Shown here: in pieces, positions 47,799-57,690 of the stretch | How the letters are laid out: each line of letters starts with the position of its first letter | How positions within the stretch are numbered: the stretch's first letter is position 1 | Assembly (NCBI RefSeq): GCF_014837015.1 | Contig: NZ_JACSPT010000018.1 | Span: 1 to 64,000, forward strand | Direction of reading: 5' to 3' | Source: Acinetobacter pecorum | GTDB lineage: Bacteria; Pseudomonadota; Gammaproteobacteria; Pseudomonadales; Moraxellaceae | Length of the DNA stretch: 64,000 nt | Made by a program: the position numbers and the translations under genes | Notes under the pieces: generated by a model | The model's input: the letters and a program-made list of their open reading frames with translations, nothing else | Told to the model about the DNA's origin: nothing | Databases searched by the model: none

Positions 47799-48004
47799 TC
47801 AAGGCGAAAAAACAGTTCGCTGATTGTTCAATGTAAAGGGCGCTATTTTCCTTGATTCTTATGCTAAACGCCAGCATTGTAGAGCATTCGCTCTGTAATT
47901 TTATTTATCGATTAATAAATGAAAGATCAGGTGAAATGCGTAAGTTCGCAGAAAGCTGCGATAAAGAGCACATAATCTCTTCCCGGATCGAGGGTGCTGC
48001 TCAT

Positions 48005-48574
48005 TCAGTGAAAGTTCGGACGGTAATCAAAATTCTGGGTTACACTTTGATCGCGGAAAGGGCGTACCACTTTTTTTCTGAGCAGCATATTGTTAATGAT
48101 GTTGTGCGGAAAAATCTGGATCTGGTTATTAAACAGCTCGACATTACGATTATAAATGGTAATCGCAGCACCGACATTTTCATTCTGTTCTTCAATTTCA
48201 GCCATCATTTTTAGATAAATATCATTGGCTTTGAGCTCCGGATAATTTTCAATCACCACATTCAGGCTATGCATCAGCTGTTTATTCAGGCTTTCAATGC
48301 GCTGTAACTGTCCAATGTCAGCATCCTTGATATTCAGGTTCATGATGTTTTGACGCAGCTCGGTAACTTTTTCTAGCGTGCCTTTTTCGAAACTCGAGTA
48401 TTGTTCAACCAGTGGTTGCAGCCCGTCCAGAATTTTCAGTTTTTGCCGTTCATAACTGGCGACATCTGACCAGGCCCGAATCGTGGCGTTATGATGACGG
48501 ACAATACTGTTGCGGATCATGATAATGGCAACAATCACCAGAATCGGGATAATGACAAAAACAACAAATCCCAT
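48005..48574 (-). CDS. lemA: LemA family protein
   Basis: 189 residues. One N-terminal membrane helix (VVFVIIPILVIVAIIMIRNS) is followed by a long helical domain beginning RHHNATIRAWSDVASYERQK, which is the LemA region, ending with FRDQSVTQNFDYRPNF. LemA proteins are usually membrane-anchored with the helical domain outside or in the periplasm, and their function is not established. It lies 23 bases downstream of a membrane protein gene, and the two form a unit between queA and tgt. Confidence 0.85.
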   Translation of the reverse strand: MGFVVFVIIPILVIVAIIMIRNSIVRHHNATIRAWSDVASYERQKLKILDGLQPLVEQYSSFEKGTLEKVTELRQNIMNLNIKDADIGQLQRIESLNKQLMHSLNVVIENYPELKANDIYLKMMAEIEEQNENVGAAITIYNRNVELFNNQIQIFPHNIINNMLLRKKVVRPFRDQSVTQNFDYRPNFH

Positions 48575-48597
48575 AAAAGCAGTCCCCAGAAAAATAA

Positions 48598-49632
48598 TTA
48601 TTTTAAAAACTGAACCAAGTCAGTTTGTAGTTTTTCCAATTCTACTAATTTAAACGTTCTCAGGTGTCCACGCAATGCAGAAATATCTTGGATATTTTGC
48701 TTGCGTTCAGGCGCATTAAAAATGTCATGTGGTCCTAAATAGCACAGCACACGTTGTTGGGGATGAAAAATAAGATCGCCTTCACGATATTGGAAAAATT
48801 GACTTAATCGGAGCACAAAACCCGGGCTAAGCTGTTTTGCCATTTGCATGGGATCTGTGCCATAAAATTTTAAACGCTGATTGGTGCGTATATCACTGCT
48901 ATGCCAAGGATGGCGATAAGGTGAGGGGAATGGACGTCTTGATGTGCTAATGGCAAGCCCTTGCACAGAGACATCAAAGACAAATGCACCCCACAAATTT
49001 TTATGTTGTTCAATAAGTTTGACGGTATTGCCATTTTTGTCGATGGTTTTAATTTCATCTACATAGTGGTATTCAAACAACAAGACTTGGTGTTCTTGTT
49101 CATTTTCATCTAACCATGTGGTACTGGCATAACGTGAGATATCATTGCGTAATGAGCCGCGTTCAAAAACAGGAAAAAGGCGTTTTAAATTGCCAATAAA
49201 TTGCCGAGGATTAAGTGGCATTGAAATATGTTGTGGCTGTTGTTGAAAGTGGAGATGATATTTATGTGTCAGCACACGTTCTTCTAAATAATCAATTACA
49301 TCATTGATGTAGTGCTCTTGCTCATAAATCAGATAGGCCCAAAACAACATGCCAAAACCCAAGGCAAAATTGCATTGCAGCCAGAAATTGTGCGGTGCAA
49401 TGATAAGGCTGAATACTTGCATCAAACCAAAGAGTGCCAAGAACCACGGTAGGGTGTTTTCAAATTTTAGAGAAATTGAACCTTGCCATGGATGCAAGCC
49501 ATTAAGAATGTCCTGATGGCTTTTGGCATCACTCGATAAGTGCCACAGCCGATCGATATTTTTAAACACCACTGCATTTTTCTTGCGGCGAATATGAATG
49601 GACTGCTTTACAGACTCGATCGGCATGGGCAA
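48598..49632 (-). CDS. Hypothetical membrane protein next to lemA (DUF3137-like)
   Basis: 344 residues. A hydrophobic pair of helices lies near 58-105 (LPWFLALFGLMQVFSLIIA and WLQCNFALGFGMLFWAYLIY). The long C-terminal part has GAFVFDVSVQGLAISTSR and FGTDP-like FYGTDPMQMAKQL, patterns seen in DUF3137 proteins, which commonly adjoin lemA. The family match is from memory and not firm. The N terminus is strongly basic (RRKKNAVVFKN). It lies 10 bases downstream of queA, so probably on the same transcript, and 23 bases upstream of lemA. Confidence 0.6.
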   Translation of the reverse strand: MPMPIESVKQSIHIRRKKNAVVFKNIDRLWHLSSDAKSHQDILNGLHPWQGSISLKFENTLPWFLALFGLMQVFSLIIAPHNFWLQCNFALGFGMLFWAYLIYEQEHYINDVIDYLEERVLTHKYHLHFQQQPQHISMPLNPRQFIGNLKRLFPVFERGSLRNDISRYASTTWLDENEQEHQVLLFEYHYVDEIKTIDKNGNTVKLIEQHKNLWGAFVFDVSVQGLAISTSRRPFPSPYRHPWHSSDIRTNQRLKFYGTDPMQMAKQLSPGFVLRLSQFFQYREGDLIFHPQQRVLCYLGPHDIFNAPERKQNIQDISALRGHLRTFKLVELEKLQTDLVQFLK

Positions 49633-49642
49633 TAGCTCTCAG

Positions 49643-50677
49643 TTATTTCACCTGATCAATCAGCATGGCATCGCCATAACTGAAGAAGCGATACTTGCTG
49701 TCTACCGCATGCTTGTAAGCATCCAGAATATTGTCACGGTTAGATAAGGCAGATACCAGCATTAACAGGGTTGATTCTGGGAGATGGAAGTTGGTAATCA
49801 AACGATCGACGACTTTGAACTGATAACCCGGATAGATGAAAATCTGGGTATCACCGGTCCAGCCTTTGAGTTCACCGCCATTGGCCTGAGCTGCACTTTC
49901 AGTTGCGCGTGTGGCTGTGGTACCTACCGCAATCACTTTATTGCCACGCGCTTTGGTGGCTTTAATCAACTCCATAGATGCATCAGACACTTGGCACCAT
50001 TCGCTGTGCATGATGTGATTTTCAATATCGCTGGTGCGCACCGGTAAGAATGTACCTGCGCCAACATGCAAGGTTACGAAAGTTTTTTGAATGCCTTTTT
50101 CTTCCAGCTTTTTCAATAAATCTTCGTCAAAGTGCAATGATGCGGTCGGGGCGGCAACGCTGGCAATTTTAGTCGGGTCGTTAAAGACAGTTTGATAGCG
50201 TTCTGTATCAATCGCCTCTGCTTCACGGTTAAAGTAAGGTGGAATAGGCAGGGCGCCGTATTGATCCAGTACATCTAGAATCGGTTGAGAAAATTCAACA
50301 GTAAACAGGTTTTCATGACGACCTTGTATGGTTACTTTCACTGCATCGGGTCCGATAAACAGTTCTGCACCTGCTTTAGGTGAGTTGCTGGCTTTGATAT
50401 GACAGTGTGCAATGAACTGATCCATCATACGTTCAACAAGAACTTCGACTGCACCCCCTGAGGCACGTTTACCTTTGAGGCGGGCTTTCATCACTTTAGT
50501 ATCGTTCAGGACCAATAAGTCGCCTTCATTCAGTAAATCGAGAATGTCAGTAAACTGATGGTCATGATATTGACCTTGGGCATCGAGGTGAAGCAGACGG
50601 GAGGCACTACGGGTTTCCAGTGGATAACGAGCAATCAGCTCATCGGGGAGATCAAAATTAAAATCAGAAAGTTGCAT
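49643..50677 (-). CDS. queA: S-adenosylmethionine:tRNA ribosyltransferase-isomerase QueA
   Basis: 344 residues, full length. Family segments are the N-terminal [51 protein letters not shown] and [18 protein letters not shown]. It converts preQ1 at tRNA position 34 to epoxyqueuosine with the ribose of SAM. It heads the queA-lemA unit-tgt-yajC-secDF region. I see no good Shine-Dalgarno before its ATG. Confidence 0.96.
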   Translation of the reverse strand: MQLSDFNFDLPDELIARYPLETRSASRLLHLDAQGQYHDHQFTDILDLLNEGDLLVLNDTKVMKARLKGKRASGGAVEVLVERMMDQFIAHCHIKASNSPKAGAELFIGPDAVKVTIQGRHENLFTVEFSQPILDVLDQYGALPIPPYFNREAEAIDTERYQTVFNDPTKIASVAAPTASLHFDEDLLKKLEEKGIQKTFVTLHVGAGTFLPVRTSDIENHIMHSEWCQVSDASMELIKATKARGNKVIAVGTTATRATESAAQANGGELKGWTGDTQIFIYPGYQFKVVDRLITNFHLPESTLLMLVSALSNRDNILDAYKHAVDSKYRFFSYGDAMLIDQVK

Positions 50678-50802
50678 GATGATTTACGCTAAAAAAACTG
50701 CGGCTAGTATAAACTTTTTTCTTTTTTATGGCGGGAATTGCTCGATTTTAAAACGAAAAAATGCCATTTGTTTTAAAATTAAACAAATGTAAATATTCTG
50801 CG

Positions 50803-50830
50803 TTGACAGTGCTGAGAAATCGCGTATTAT
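50803..50830 (+). promoter_or_regulatory. Sigma70 promoter of the tRNA-Leu gene
   Basis: TTGACA (50803-50808) and TATTAT (50825-50830) are separated by 16 bases, and the tRNA begins 15 bases downstream. A near-consensus promoter, as expected for a stable RNA. Confidence 0.85.
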
Positions 50831-50844
50831 ACCTTTCATCCACT

Positions 50845-50931
50845 CCCGAGGTGGTGAAATTGGTAGACGCGGCGGACTCAAAATCCGCTGTCAGAGATGA
50901 CGTGTCGGTTCGAGTCCGACCCTCGGGACCA
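50845..50931 (+). tRNA. leuZ: tRNA-Leu, anticodon CAA
   Basis: 87 bases including an encoded CCA. The acceptor arms CCCGAGG and CCTCGGG pair, with discriminator A. The D loop carries AAATTGGTAGAC, the anticodon stem is GCGGA/TCCGC with loop CTCAAAA and anticodon CAA at 50879-50881 (reads UUG), and there is a long class II variable arm. The T arm is CGGTTCGAGTCCG. The symbol leuZ is a guess by analogy; the anticodon is certain. Confidence 0.96.
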
Positions 50932-50939
50932 AAATTCTA

Positions 50940-50976
50940 AAAAACCCCAAGCATATTCAGTCTTGGGGTTTTTTAT
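50940..50976 (+). terminator. Terminator of tRNA-Leu
   Basis: AAACCCCAAG (50942-50951) and CTTGGGGTTT (50962-50971) form a 10-bp hairpin followed by a T run. Confidence 0.93.
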
Positions 50977-51109
50977 TGCCTGAAATTTATAAAAATTAAA
51001 ATGATGCATCATTTCAACTGTACCTTTTAAATTGTTTGTGTTTTGGAATATCCGATTACTTTGGCAAATAAGTACCTGCATAAATCCCTAGGTGAAAAAC
51101 TCAAGATAT

Positions 51110-51142
51110 AAAAAAACCGGCCCCAAGGACCGGTTTTTTAAA
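51110..51142 (-). terminator. Terminator of the isocitrate dehydrogenase gene
   Basis: AAAAAACCGG (51111-51120) and CCGGTTTTTT (51130-51139) with a 9-base loop, followed by T's on the minus strand. Confidence 0.9.
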
Positions 51143-51164
51143 TCATCTTTAAGCTTTCATGCGA

Positions 51165-53402
51165 TTACGCAGCAAAAGACTCAAGGATTGAGTTTAATGT
51201 AGCGCTTGGACGCATTACTGCACCCACTTTCGCTGGATCTACTGCGTAGTAACCACCGATGTCTACAGATTTACCTTGAACTTCGTTCAGCTCAGCAATA
51301 ATCTTCGCTTCGTTGTCAGCAAGTGCTTGAGCAATCGGCGCAAATTTCGCTTTAAGTTCAGCATCTTCGTCTTGAGCAGCCAGTGCTTCAGCCCAGAATT
51401 TAGCAAGGTAGAAATGGCTGCCACGGTTGTCTAGTTCACCAGTACGGCGTGAAGGAGACTTGTCGTTGTCAAGAAGTTGACCTGTTGCCTGGTCAAGTGT
51501 CTTCGCAAGAAGTTTCGCACGTGCGTTGTCTTCTTTGATGCCAAGCTCTTCAAGAGATACAGCAAGAGCCAAGAATTCACCTAAAGAATCCCAGCGTAAG
51601 TGGTTTTCTTCTACAAGCTGTTGTACGTGTTTAGGCGCAGAACCGCCTGCACCTGTTTCGTACATGCCGCCACCAGCCATCAAAGGCACGATAGAAAGCA
51701 TTTTCGCAGAAGTACCAAGTTCCATGATTGGGAACAAGTCAGTCAGGTAGTCACGTAGAATGTTACCAGTTACTGAAATAGTATCCAGGCCACGCGCAAC
51801 ACGCTCAAGTGTATAACGCATCGCACGTACTTGAGACATGATCTGGATGTCCAGACCGTCTGTATCGTGATCTTTCAAGTAAGTTTGAACTTTCTTGATC
51901 AATTCGTTTTCGTGTGGACGGTACGGGTCTAACCAGAAGATTGCTGGCATGCCAGAGTTACGTGCACGCGTTACAGCAAGTTTTACCCAGTCGCGGATTG
52001 GTGCGTCTTTCACCTGACACATACGCCAGATGTCGCCTTGCTCCACGTTTTGAGACATCAACACTTCGCCAGTTTCAAGGTCAGTGATGTTTGCAACACC
52101 CGCTGCTGGAATTTCGAAAGTTTTGTCGTGTGAACCGTATTCTTCAGCTTTTTGAGCCATCAAACCAACGTTAGGCACAGTACCCATTGTACGTGGGTCG
52201 AAATTGCCGTTCCACTTACAGAAGTTGATCATTTCCTGGTAAATACGCGCGAATGTAGATTCAGGCATTACCGCTTTACAGTCATAAGGCTTGCCATCGG
52301 CACCCCACATTTTACCGCCAGTACGGATCATTGCAGGCATAGATGCATCTACAATAACGTCGTTTGGAGAATGGAAGTTGGTGATGCCTTTTGCTGAGTC
52401 AACCATCGCAAGAGCAGGACGGTGTTCTTGACACGCATGTAAATCTTCGATGATTTCTTCACGTAAAGAAGTCGGAAGCGTTTCGATTTTTTCGTAAAGA
52501 CCCGCCATACCGTTGTTCACGTTAATGCCGAGTTCGTCGAATAATTTCGCATGCTTTTCAAAAGCGTCTTTGTAGTAAATCTTCACACAGTGACCGAATA
52601 CGATCGGGTGTGAAACTTTCATCATGGTCGCTTTCACGTGTAAAGAGAACAAGATGCCAGCTTCTTTACAATCTTCTAATTCTTTTTCATAGAAGTCGCA
52701 AAGTGCTTTTTTGCTCATGAACATTGAGTCGATGATTTCGCCGTCTAGAAGCGCAACTTTTGGCTTAAGAACGATGGTTTCACCAGAGGTAGTGATCAAT
52801 TCCATTTTCACATTGCGTGCACGGTCTAAAGTCATTGACTTTTCACCATGGTAGAAGTCGCCTTCTTGCATGTGAGAAACGTGAGTTTGTGACCAAGGCT
52901 TCCATTCACCCATAGAATGTGGGTGTTTTTTCGCGTAGTTTTTAACTGCAGCTGGTGCACGACGGTCAGAGTTACCTTCACGTAGAACAGGGTTAACTGC
53001 TGAACCTAAACATTTGCTGTAACGTACTTTAAGTGCCTGTTCTTCTTCAGTTGCCGGATTCTCAGGATAGTCAGGAATCGCATAGCCTTTCGATTGAAGT
53101 TCTTTGATACAAGCAGTCAGCTGCGCAACTGACGCACTGATATTCGGGAGTTTGATAATGTTCGTGTCTGGATCTTGTGTAAGACGACCTAGTTCTGCGA
53201 GGTTGTCAGTTACCTTTTGCTCATCGCTGAGATAGTCAGAGAATTCTGCGAGCACACGTGCAGCTACAGAGATGTCAGTTTTAACAATCTCTACACCAGC
53301 AGGCTTAGTAAAGGTCTCAATGATCGGCAGCAGTGAGTAAGTCGCCAGTAGTGGCGCCTCATCAGTCAGTGTGTAAATGATTTGTGACTTTCCACCAGCC
53401 AT
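51165..53402 (-). CDS. icd: Isocitrate dehydrogenase, NADP-dependent, monomeric type
   Basis: 745 residues, the size of the monomeric (type II) enzyme. The start [22 protein letters not shown] and the segments [21 protein letters not shown] (in family form), [34 protein letters not shown] and [15 protein letters not shown] [12 protein letters not shown] are characteristic. It oxidises isocitrate to 2-oxoglutarate with reduction of NADP+, supplying both the TCA cycle and NADPH. AAGGGGC precedes the ATG. Some Acinetobacter also carry the dimeric enzyme elsewhere. Confidence 0.97.
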   Translation of the reverse strand: MAGGKSQIIYTLTDEAPLLATYSLLPIIETFTKPAGVEIVKTDISVAARVLAEFSDYLSDEQKVTDNLAELGRLTQDPDTNIIKLPNISASVAQLTACIKELQSKGYAIPDYPENPATEEEQALKVRYSKCLGSAVNPVLREGNSDRRAPAAVKNYAKKHPHSMGEWKPWSQTHVSHMQEGDFYHGEKSMTLDRARNVKMELITTSGETIVLKPKVALLDGEIIDSMFMSKKALCDFYEKELEDCKEAGILFSLHVKATMMKVSHPIVFGHCVKIYYKDAFEKHAKLFDELGINVNNGMAGLYEKIETLPTSLREEIIEDLHACQEHRPALAMVDSAKGITNFHSPNDVIVDASMPAMIRTGGKMWGADGKPYDCKAVMPESTFARIYQEMINFCKWNGNFDPRTMGTVPNVGLMAQKAEEYGSHDKTFEIPAAGVANITDLETGEVLMSQNVEQGDIWRMCQVKDAPIRDWVKLAVTRARNSGMPAIFWLDPYRPHENELIKKVQTYLKDHDTDGLDIQIMSQVRAMRYTLERVARGLDTISVTGNILRDYLTDLFPIMELGTSAKMLSIVPLMAGGGMYETGAGGSAPKHVQQLVEENHLRWDSLGEFLALAVSLEELGIKEDNARAKLLAKTLDQATGQLLDNDKSPSRRTGELDNRGSHFYLAKFWAEALAAQDEDAELKAKFAPIAQALADNEAKIIAELNEVQGKSVDIGGYYAVDPAKVGAVMRPSATLNSILESFAA

Positions 53403-53885
53403 ATATAGCCCCTTGCGTTGGATTGAGTTTCTGAGGCCCGAACTTTTGGCTCAGCCTCGTTGAACCGATTTGCTTAAATAAAAACATTGAGAGTATCGTC
53501 CTTCAGCGCTTTTCAGTCAACGAAATATGCTTTCATATTGAAATTCGGGCGAAAATTCGTACAGATTTGTGCAGTTTAGCCGTGTTTGTGTTTTGTACAA
53601 AAAATAATCCTTCTGCGGCTGCAAATCCCGATGTAAATGCTTGGAAATGAGCCACTAGCGAAATGTATCCCCTGAAAAAGACTTTTCTAGCCTGAGAGTG
53701 AATTGAGAAGGAATAAAGCTGATCTTGTATAGATAACGATTCCGGAACCTGTTTTGCATAAATTCATACCTCAGTCTGTCAATCTAGCTCTGGAAGATGA
53801 CGCCATAATTACAAAATGGCTTTGCGCTATACTGGTCGACATACATCCATTCATTTTGAAAGATCGACGCGAATAAGGAAATACT
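53403..53885. other. Divergent intergenic region between icd and the DUF1543 gene
   Basis: 483 bases with no gene. It should hold the icd promoter (minus strand) and that of the DUF1543 gene, for which TATACT at 53828-53833 with upstream GCGC is a possible extended -10. I find no strong -35 and no evident operator. Confidence 0.45.
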
Positions 53886-54395
53886 ATGCCCAGCCTGTTT
53901 ATTGTGATGCTTGGTGGCCGTCATGCCCGTGCCAATACAGAAGTTCATGATGTGGTTCTGGCTGTAGGAGAGAGTCTGGAAGATACCTATCCGCAATTGA
54001 AAAATGCTTGGTTTGCGGAGCAGAAAGGTCTGCATATTGATGCTTGGGCAAAAATTAACGGGCTGGAGTTCGAGGGTAAATCCTATGCGTTGCAATTCAC
54101 TGATGCTGCTCCGAATCCGGCCGATGAAAAACTTTGGCTGATTAATCTGGGTGGTTATGATTCACGCGAGTTTGGCGAGCTGCATCGTTATGTGCTGGTG
54201 GTTGCACAGAATGCCATGGTGGCTAAACAGCGCGGTAAAGCCTACTTCGCCCGGCACTGGCAAAAACAGCATACCGACCGTGTACTGGATGTAGATGACT
54301 GTCTTGCAATTGATCAGGTCTATGGCCGCTATGTCCAACTGGTAGAAGGCAGCTTTAGTGACAATCACTGGGAAAATACCTATCTCACCATTTAA
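53886..54395 (+). CDS. DUF1543 domain-containing protein
   Basis: 169 residues. The opening LFIVMLGGRHARANTEVHDV and the body IDAWAKINGLEFEGKSY, LWLINLGGYDSREFGELHRY match the two-part DUF1543 fold, including the family HxxxF-like motifs. No catalytic residues are known for this family, so no reaction is claimed. No signal peptide. AAGGAA lies six bases before the ATG. The DUF2804 gene follows on the same strand after 136 bases. Confidence 0.85.
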   Translation: MPSLFIVMLGGRHARANTEVHDVVLAVGESLEDTYPQLKNAWFAEQKGLHIDAWAKINGLEFEGKSYALQFTDAAPNPADEKLWLINLGGYDSREFGELHRYVLVVAQNAMVAKQRGKAYFARHWQKQHTDRVLDVDDCLAIDQVYGRYVQLVEGSFSDNHWENTYLTI

Positions 54396-54531
54396 AGTTG
54401 TCTATAAAAGAGAAAGTTTCTTCCGGCTGAAGGATTCGATAAGCGGTTTAAAAAATAACTTTATCAAAATTTAATAATTGGCATAATACTGTCAAGGAAA
54501 AAACAGTTTTGACTGAGATGGAATGTCTTAA

Positions 54532-55524
54532 ATGGATTTAATTCAGGCAAATGGACAACCGCGTTATGGACGTTTCAAGGAGCTTCCAAAAAGTATTGAC
54601 TATCAGGCATATCAATACAAAAATCCTTATGGTCATGTGCTGTCAGGCTGGCGTAAGCATTTAAAATATAAGAAATTCAAATTCTGTAGTATTCAGCACG
54701 AACATTATACCATTGGACTGGCGATCGCCGATATTGCATGGGCAGGGCATGGCTTTGTTTATGTCTATAACCATATGACCAATGAAGTGCTGGAATGGAA
54801 TGCGATTAATTTCCTGTCCCGTAACACTGTGCTGGATGAACAGCCGCTGTTTAATCATAGTTATTTTCACAAGTCACCTTTTCAGATCGATATTCAGCAT
54901 GCCAACGGCGTGCGTTATATCAATGTCAGCAAATATGGTGAAATTAAACTCAGTGCCCGAATTTTCTGTGCTGGAACCGATCCACTGAGTATGTGCAGTC
55001 CGACTGGCATCAATGGCTGGACCTATACCCAGAAACTGACCACTTTGGGCTGTGAAGGCTTTTTCATTAACAAGCAGGGACAAACCATCCAGTTTAATGA
55101 ACGCAGCTTTGCCTCATTAGATGATACGTGTGGCTTTTTACGCCCGGAAACCGCCTGGTTCTGGCTGTCCTGTAATTTCTGGGATGTGAACCATAACCGG
55201 ATTGGGCTTAATCTGGCTTCGGGCGTGAATGAAAGTTTTGGCAACGAGAACTGTCTGTGGGTCAATGGAAAAATTTATCCACTGGCCGATGTGCTGTTCC
55301 AGCAGGAATCGGAAAACCAATGGACGATTCAGTCGCTGGATGAAAGATTGAATCTGATGGTCAGCACAGGCTGGCGCCGTTATGAAAATCTAAACCTGCG
55401 TCTGGTCGGGAGCCAGTTTAGTCAGTGGCAAGCCAAGGTTTCCGGAACGATTCAGCAAGATGATCAGGAAATTATTTTACTAAATGAATATGCCTTGCTT
55501 GAACAGCATTATGCCAAGTGGTAA
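54532..55524 (+). CDS. DUF2804 domain-containing protein
   Basis: 330 residues with the features of DUF2804: HYTIGLAIADIAWAGHGFVYVYNH near residue 60, HANGVRYINVSKYG, LCMCSPTGINGW-like SMCSPTGINGWTYTQK, and LNLASGVNESFGNENCLWVNG. The family has a lipocalin-like or oxidoreductase-like character and is not characterised. It has no signal peptide, so it is probably cytoplasmic. It is followed by a terminator. Confidence 0.85.
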   Translation: MDLIQANGQPRYGRFKELPKSIDYQAYQYKNPYGHVLSGWRKHLKYKKFKFCSIQHEHYTIGLAIADIAWAGHGFVYVYNHMTNEVLEWNAINFLSRNTVLDEQPLFNHSYFHKSPFQIDIQHANGVRYINVSKYGEIKLSARIFCAGTDPLSMCSPTGINGWTYTQKLTTLGCEGFFINKQGQTIQFNERSFASLDDTCGFLRPETAWFWLSCNFWDVNHNRIGLNLASGVNESFGNENCLWVNGKIYPLADVLFQQESENQWTIQSLDERLNLMVSTGWRRYENLNLRLVGSQFSQWQAKVSGTIQQDDQEIILLNEYALLEQHYAKW

Positions 55525-55544
55525 ATGTACAGGCATAAGACATA

Positions 55545-55575
55545 AAAAAAGCCTTCAATTTTGAAGGCTTTTTGA
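55545..55575. terminator. Terminator between DUF2804 and metal-hydrolase genes
   Basis: AAAAAGCCTTCAA (55546-55558) and TTGAAGGCTTTTT (about 55,561-55,573) pair nearly without a loop beyond two bases. A run of T follows on the plus strand and A's precede it, so it can act for both converging genes. Confidence 0.9.
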
Positions 55576-55582
55576 TTTGAAC

Positions 55583-56461
55583 TTAATCTTTGGCAGCCTG
55601 CCAGAAGGCTTCACCGGCCTGAATAGGATCATTGGTTTCGGCTAGAGTTTTTACCCAGACATCATATTGGGCAATTACCGGATGCTGGGAAGGGTGGAAA
55701 TCTTTTTTAAACCAGTCCCGATATTGTGTACCCATACGGGTCAATTTCCCGTTACGGCCAAAAAACCAGGGCAGTCCTTTTAAGTTCATTTGTAAACGTT
55801 GTAATGGCGTGAATCCATCATGTTTAAGCATGATATTGGCGCGGTATATGGTAAAGCTGAACATGAGCAGGGTAGTAATCACCAAGCTATATTTTCGCAG
55901 AAGCTCTGGAGTTTTTGCTACATCTTTCATCACATCAAAAGCCACATCACGATGTTCCATTTCTTCAATGGCATGCCATGCAAACATGGCACGAACAAAA
56001 GGATGGGCATCTCTTAACGTATCTTTCTGTCCAAAAAAAGTCTCGGCCATTAGCGCAGTCAGATGCTCTGCGGCAGCAGTTACCGCGATATTGTATTCAG
56101 GTGAGCGGTTTTTCAAGTCGTAATTCATCATGTAATTCAGGCGCTGAATGAACTGATCTACGGGCATGCCTTGCTCGCGCATCAGCTGATTCATTTTTTC
56201 ATGGGTCATGCCATGCTGCGCTTCCTGACGAATAAAATCTGCAACACGCTGCTGCAGTTCCGGGTCTGTGATCTGATCGCGGAACAGGCGTACACTCTGA
56301 ATAAAATAGCGCTCACCATCAGGAAAGGTCAGGCTCAGGGCATCGAACATGCGGGTCAGAAAGGGATCGCCGCCCAACCAGTAGCGTGGAATTTCATCCA
56401 GTTTAAAATCAAGCTGGGTCCGTACTACGGGCTTTATCAAAGATTTTAATACTGCATTCAT
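55583..56461 (-). CDS. Predicted metal-dependent hydrolase (PF10118 family)
   Basis: 292 residues. The helical family has repeated acid/His motifs: DGERYFIQSVR, RQEAQHGMTHEKMN, LMAETFFG and WHAIEEMEHRDVAFDV. The E-x-x-H and EExEH spacing suggests a ferritin-like di-metal site, though the family is named hydrolase. It has one hydrophobic stretch near 195-210 (SLVITTLLMFSFTIY). Its function is not known. It diverges from an AraC-type regulator gene, 142 bases apart, so that regulator is a likely controller. Confidence 0.8.
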   Translation of the reverse strand: MNAVLKSLIKPVVRTQLDFKLDEIPRYWLGGDPFLTRMFDALSLTFPDGERYFIQSVRLFRDQITDPELQQRVADFIRQEAQHGMTHEKMNQLMREQGMPVDQFIQRLNYMMNYDLKNRSPEYNIAVTAAAEHLTALMAETFFGQKDTLRDAHPFVRAMFAWHAIEEMEHRDVAFDVMKDVAKTPELLRKYSLVITTLLMFSFTIYRANIMLKHDGFTPLQRLQMNLKGLPWFFGRNGKLTRMGTQYRDWFKKDFHPSQHPVIAQYDVWVKTLAETNDPIQAGEAFWQAAKD

Positions 56462-56603
56462 CTTGTACGTTCTTTTTTATGATGATGCGAACAGTATGTC
56501 GGGGAATCCTGTAATTGTTTTGACATAGCTTGCCAATTTTTATACATTTTATGCCAAATGAAAATAAAACTGCTCAGACTAAAGCAGGCAGCGAGAAGTG
56601 CGC

Positions 56604-57641
56604 ATGCAAGAAATTAAAATATCCAATGGTTATATTCAACTCTGGGCGACCTATCTGCGCGGTCTGCAAATTGAGCCTTTGGAAGCTGACTTTCTGCAAG
56701 AACTACATGAAGTGCTTGTCCCCCTGATTGATCAGCCTTTTGCCACACAAGTGCCTCTAGAATTATTGAATCAGCTTCTTTTAACAACCCGGCAGTATTT
56801 AAACTGTCCGCAGCTGATTTTCGAGATTGTACAAGTCATTCGCCCAGAACATTTTGGTGTGCTCGGTTATATGGCTTCGCGGAGCAGCAGCGTTGCGGAA
56901 ATGATTTGCCATATCATGCGTTTTCAACGACTGGTGGTTGATGGCGGTGAGTTTGTACCTTTGCAGTTGAAGCAGCATGAATGCAGTATTGAATTATACT
57001 GGGCCTATCTGGACGAAAAATATAATCTGCTAAATGAACTGACCATGGCCGCGATGGTGCAGTTGGGACGTGTCATTTTACAGGATCATCAACTGTTAGT
57101 CCGTTGTGTACGCTTTGTCCATGCGCCCGATAGGGGACAAATGCATTATCAAAAGTTTTTCGCCAGCGAGGTGAAATTTTCCCAAGCCTACTACGGCATA
57201 GAACTGGATTTACAAGGACTGGCACATCGGTCTGAGCAGGCAGATCCTATGCTGTTACAGTTGCTGGTGCATCAGGCAGAACAGGCCATTGCAGCCAAGC
57301 CACTAGTTGAGAATCATCTGGAACAGGCCCAGCAAATGATTGCCGAACAGCTCCGTACCCGGCATCAGGCCATTAAAGTTGAACAGCTTGCCCGGCAGTT
57401 GCTGATGTCGACACGGAGTTTGCAACGCTTATTCAGCACACATGGCACCTCATTTAAAAAACTGCTGGAACAGCAGCGGATTAAACGTTGCGAGCTGCTG
57501 TTGCAACAGGGAATGGGGTTGAGCGAGATCGCTGAGCAGCTGGATTATTCTGACCAGTCGGCATTGGCACGGGCCTACAAGGCAGCCACCGGACAGACAT
57601 TGTTAGAGCGCAAAAGGCAGTTACACCAACAGCGCAGCTAA
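56604..57641 (+). CDS. AraC family transcriptional regulator
   Basis: 345 residues from the ATG at 56604 (an in-frame GTG at 56598 is less likely). The N-terminal domain (about 15-215) resembles the PF12625-type ligand-binding domain of OruR/ArgR-like regulators; the segment YFGVLGYMASRSSSVAEM-like HFGVLGYMASRSSSVAE is typical. The C-terminal double helix-turn-helix (about 245-340) has VEQLARQLLMSTRSLQRLF and MGLSEIAEQLDYSDQSALAR. It probably binds a small carboxylate or amino acid. It lies divergent from the metal-hydrolase gene. Confidence 0.88.
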   Translation: MQEIKISNGYIQLWATYLRGLQIEPLEADFLQELHEVLVPLIDQPFATQVPLELLNQLLLTTRQYLNCPQLIFEIVQVIRPEHFGVLGYMASRSSSVAEMICHIMRFQRLVVDGGEFVPLQLKQHECSIELYWAYLDEKYNLLNELTMAAMVQLGRVILQDHQLLVRCVRFVHAPDRGQMHYQKFFASEVKFSQAYYGIELDLQGLAHRSEQADPMLLQLLVHQAEQAIAAKPLVENHLEQAQQMIAEQLRTRHQAIKVEQLARQLLMSTRSLQRLFSTHGTSFKKLLEQQRIKRCELLLQQGMGLSEIAEQLDYSDQSALARAYKAATGQTLLERKRQLHQQRS

Positions 57642-57672
57642 AAAAAGCGACCCAAACAGGTCGCTTTTTTAT
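57641..57672. terminator. Terminator between the AraC gene and nhaC
   Basis: AAAAAAGCGACC (57641-57652), loop CAAACA, GGTCGCTTTTTT (57659-57670). The A and T runs let it work on both strands, for two converging genes. It begins at the AraC stop codon. Confidence 0.92.
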
Positions 57673-57690
57673 TTGAAGAAAATGGTGAGG

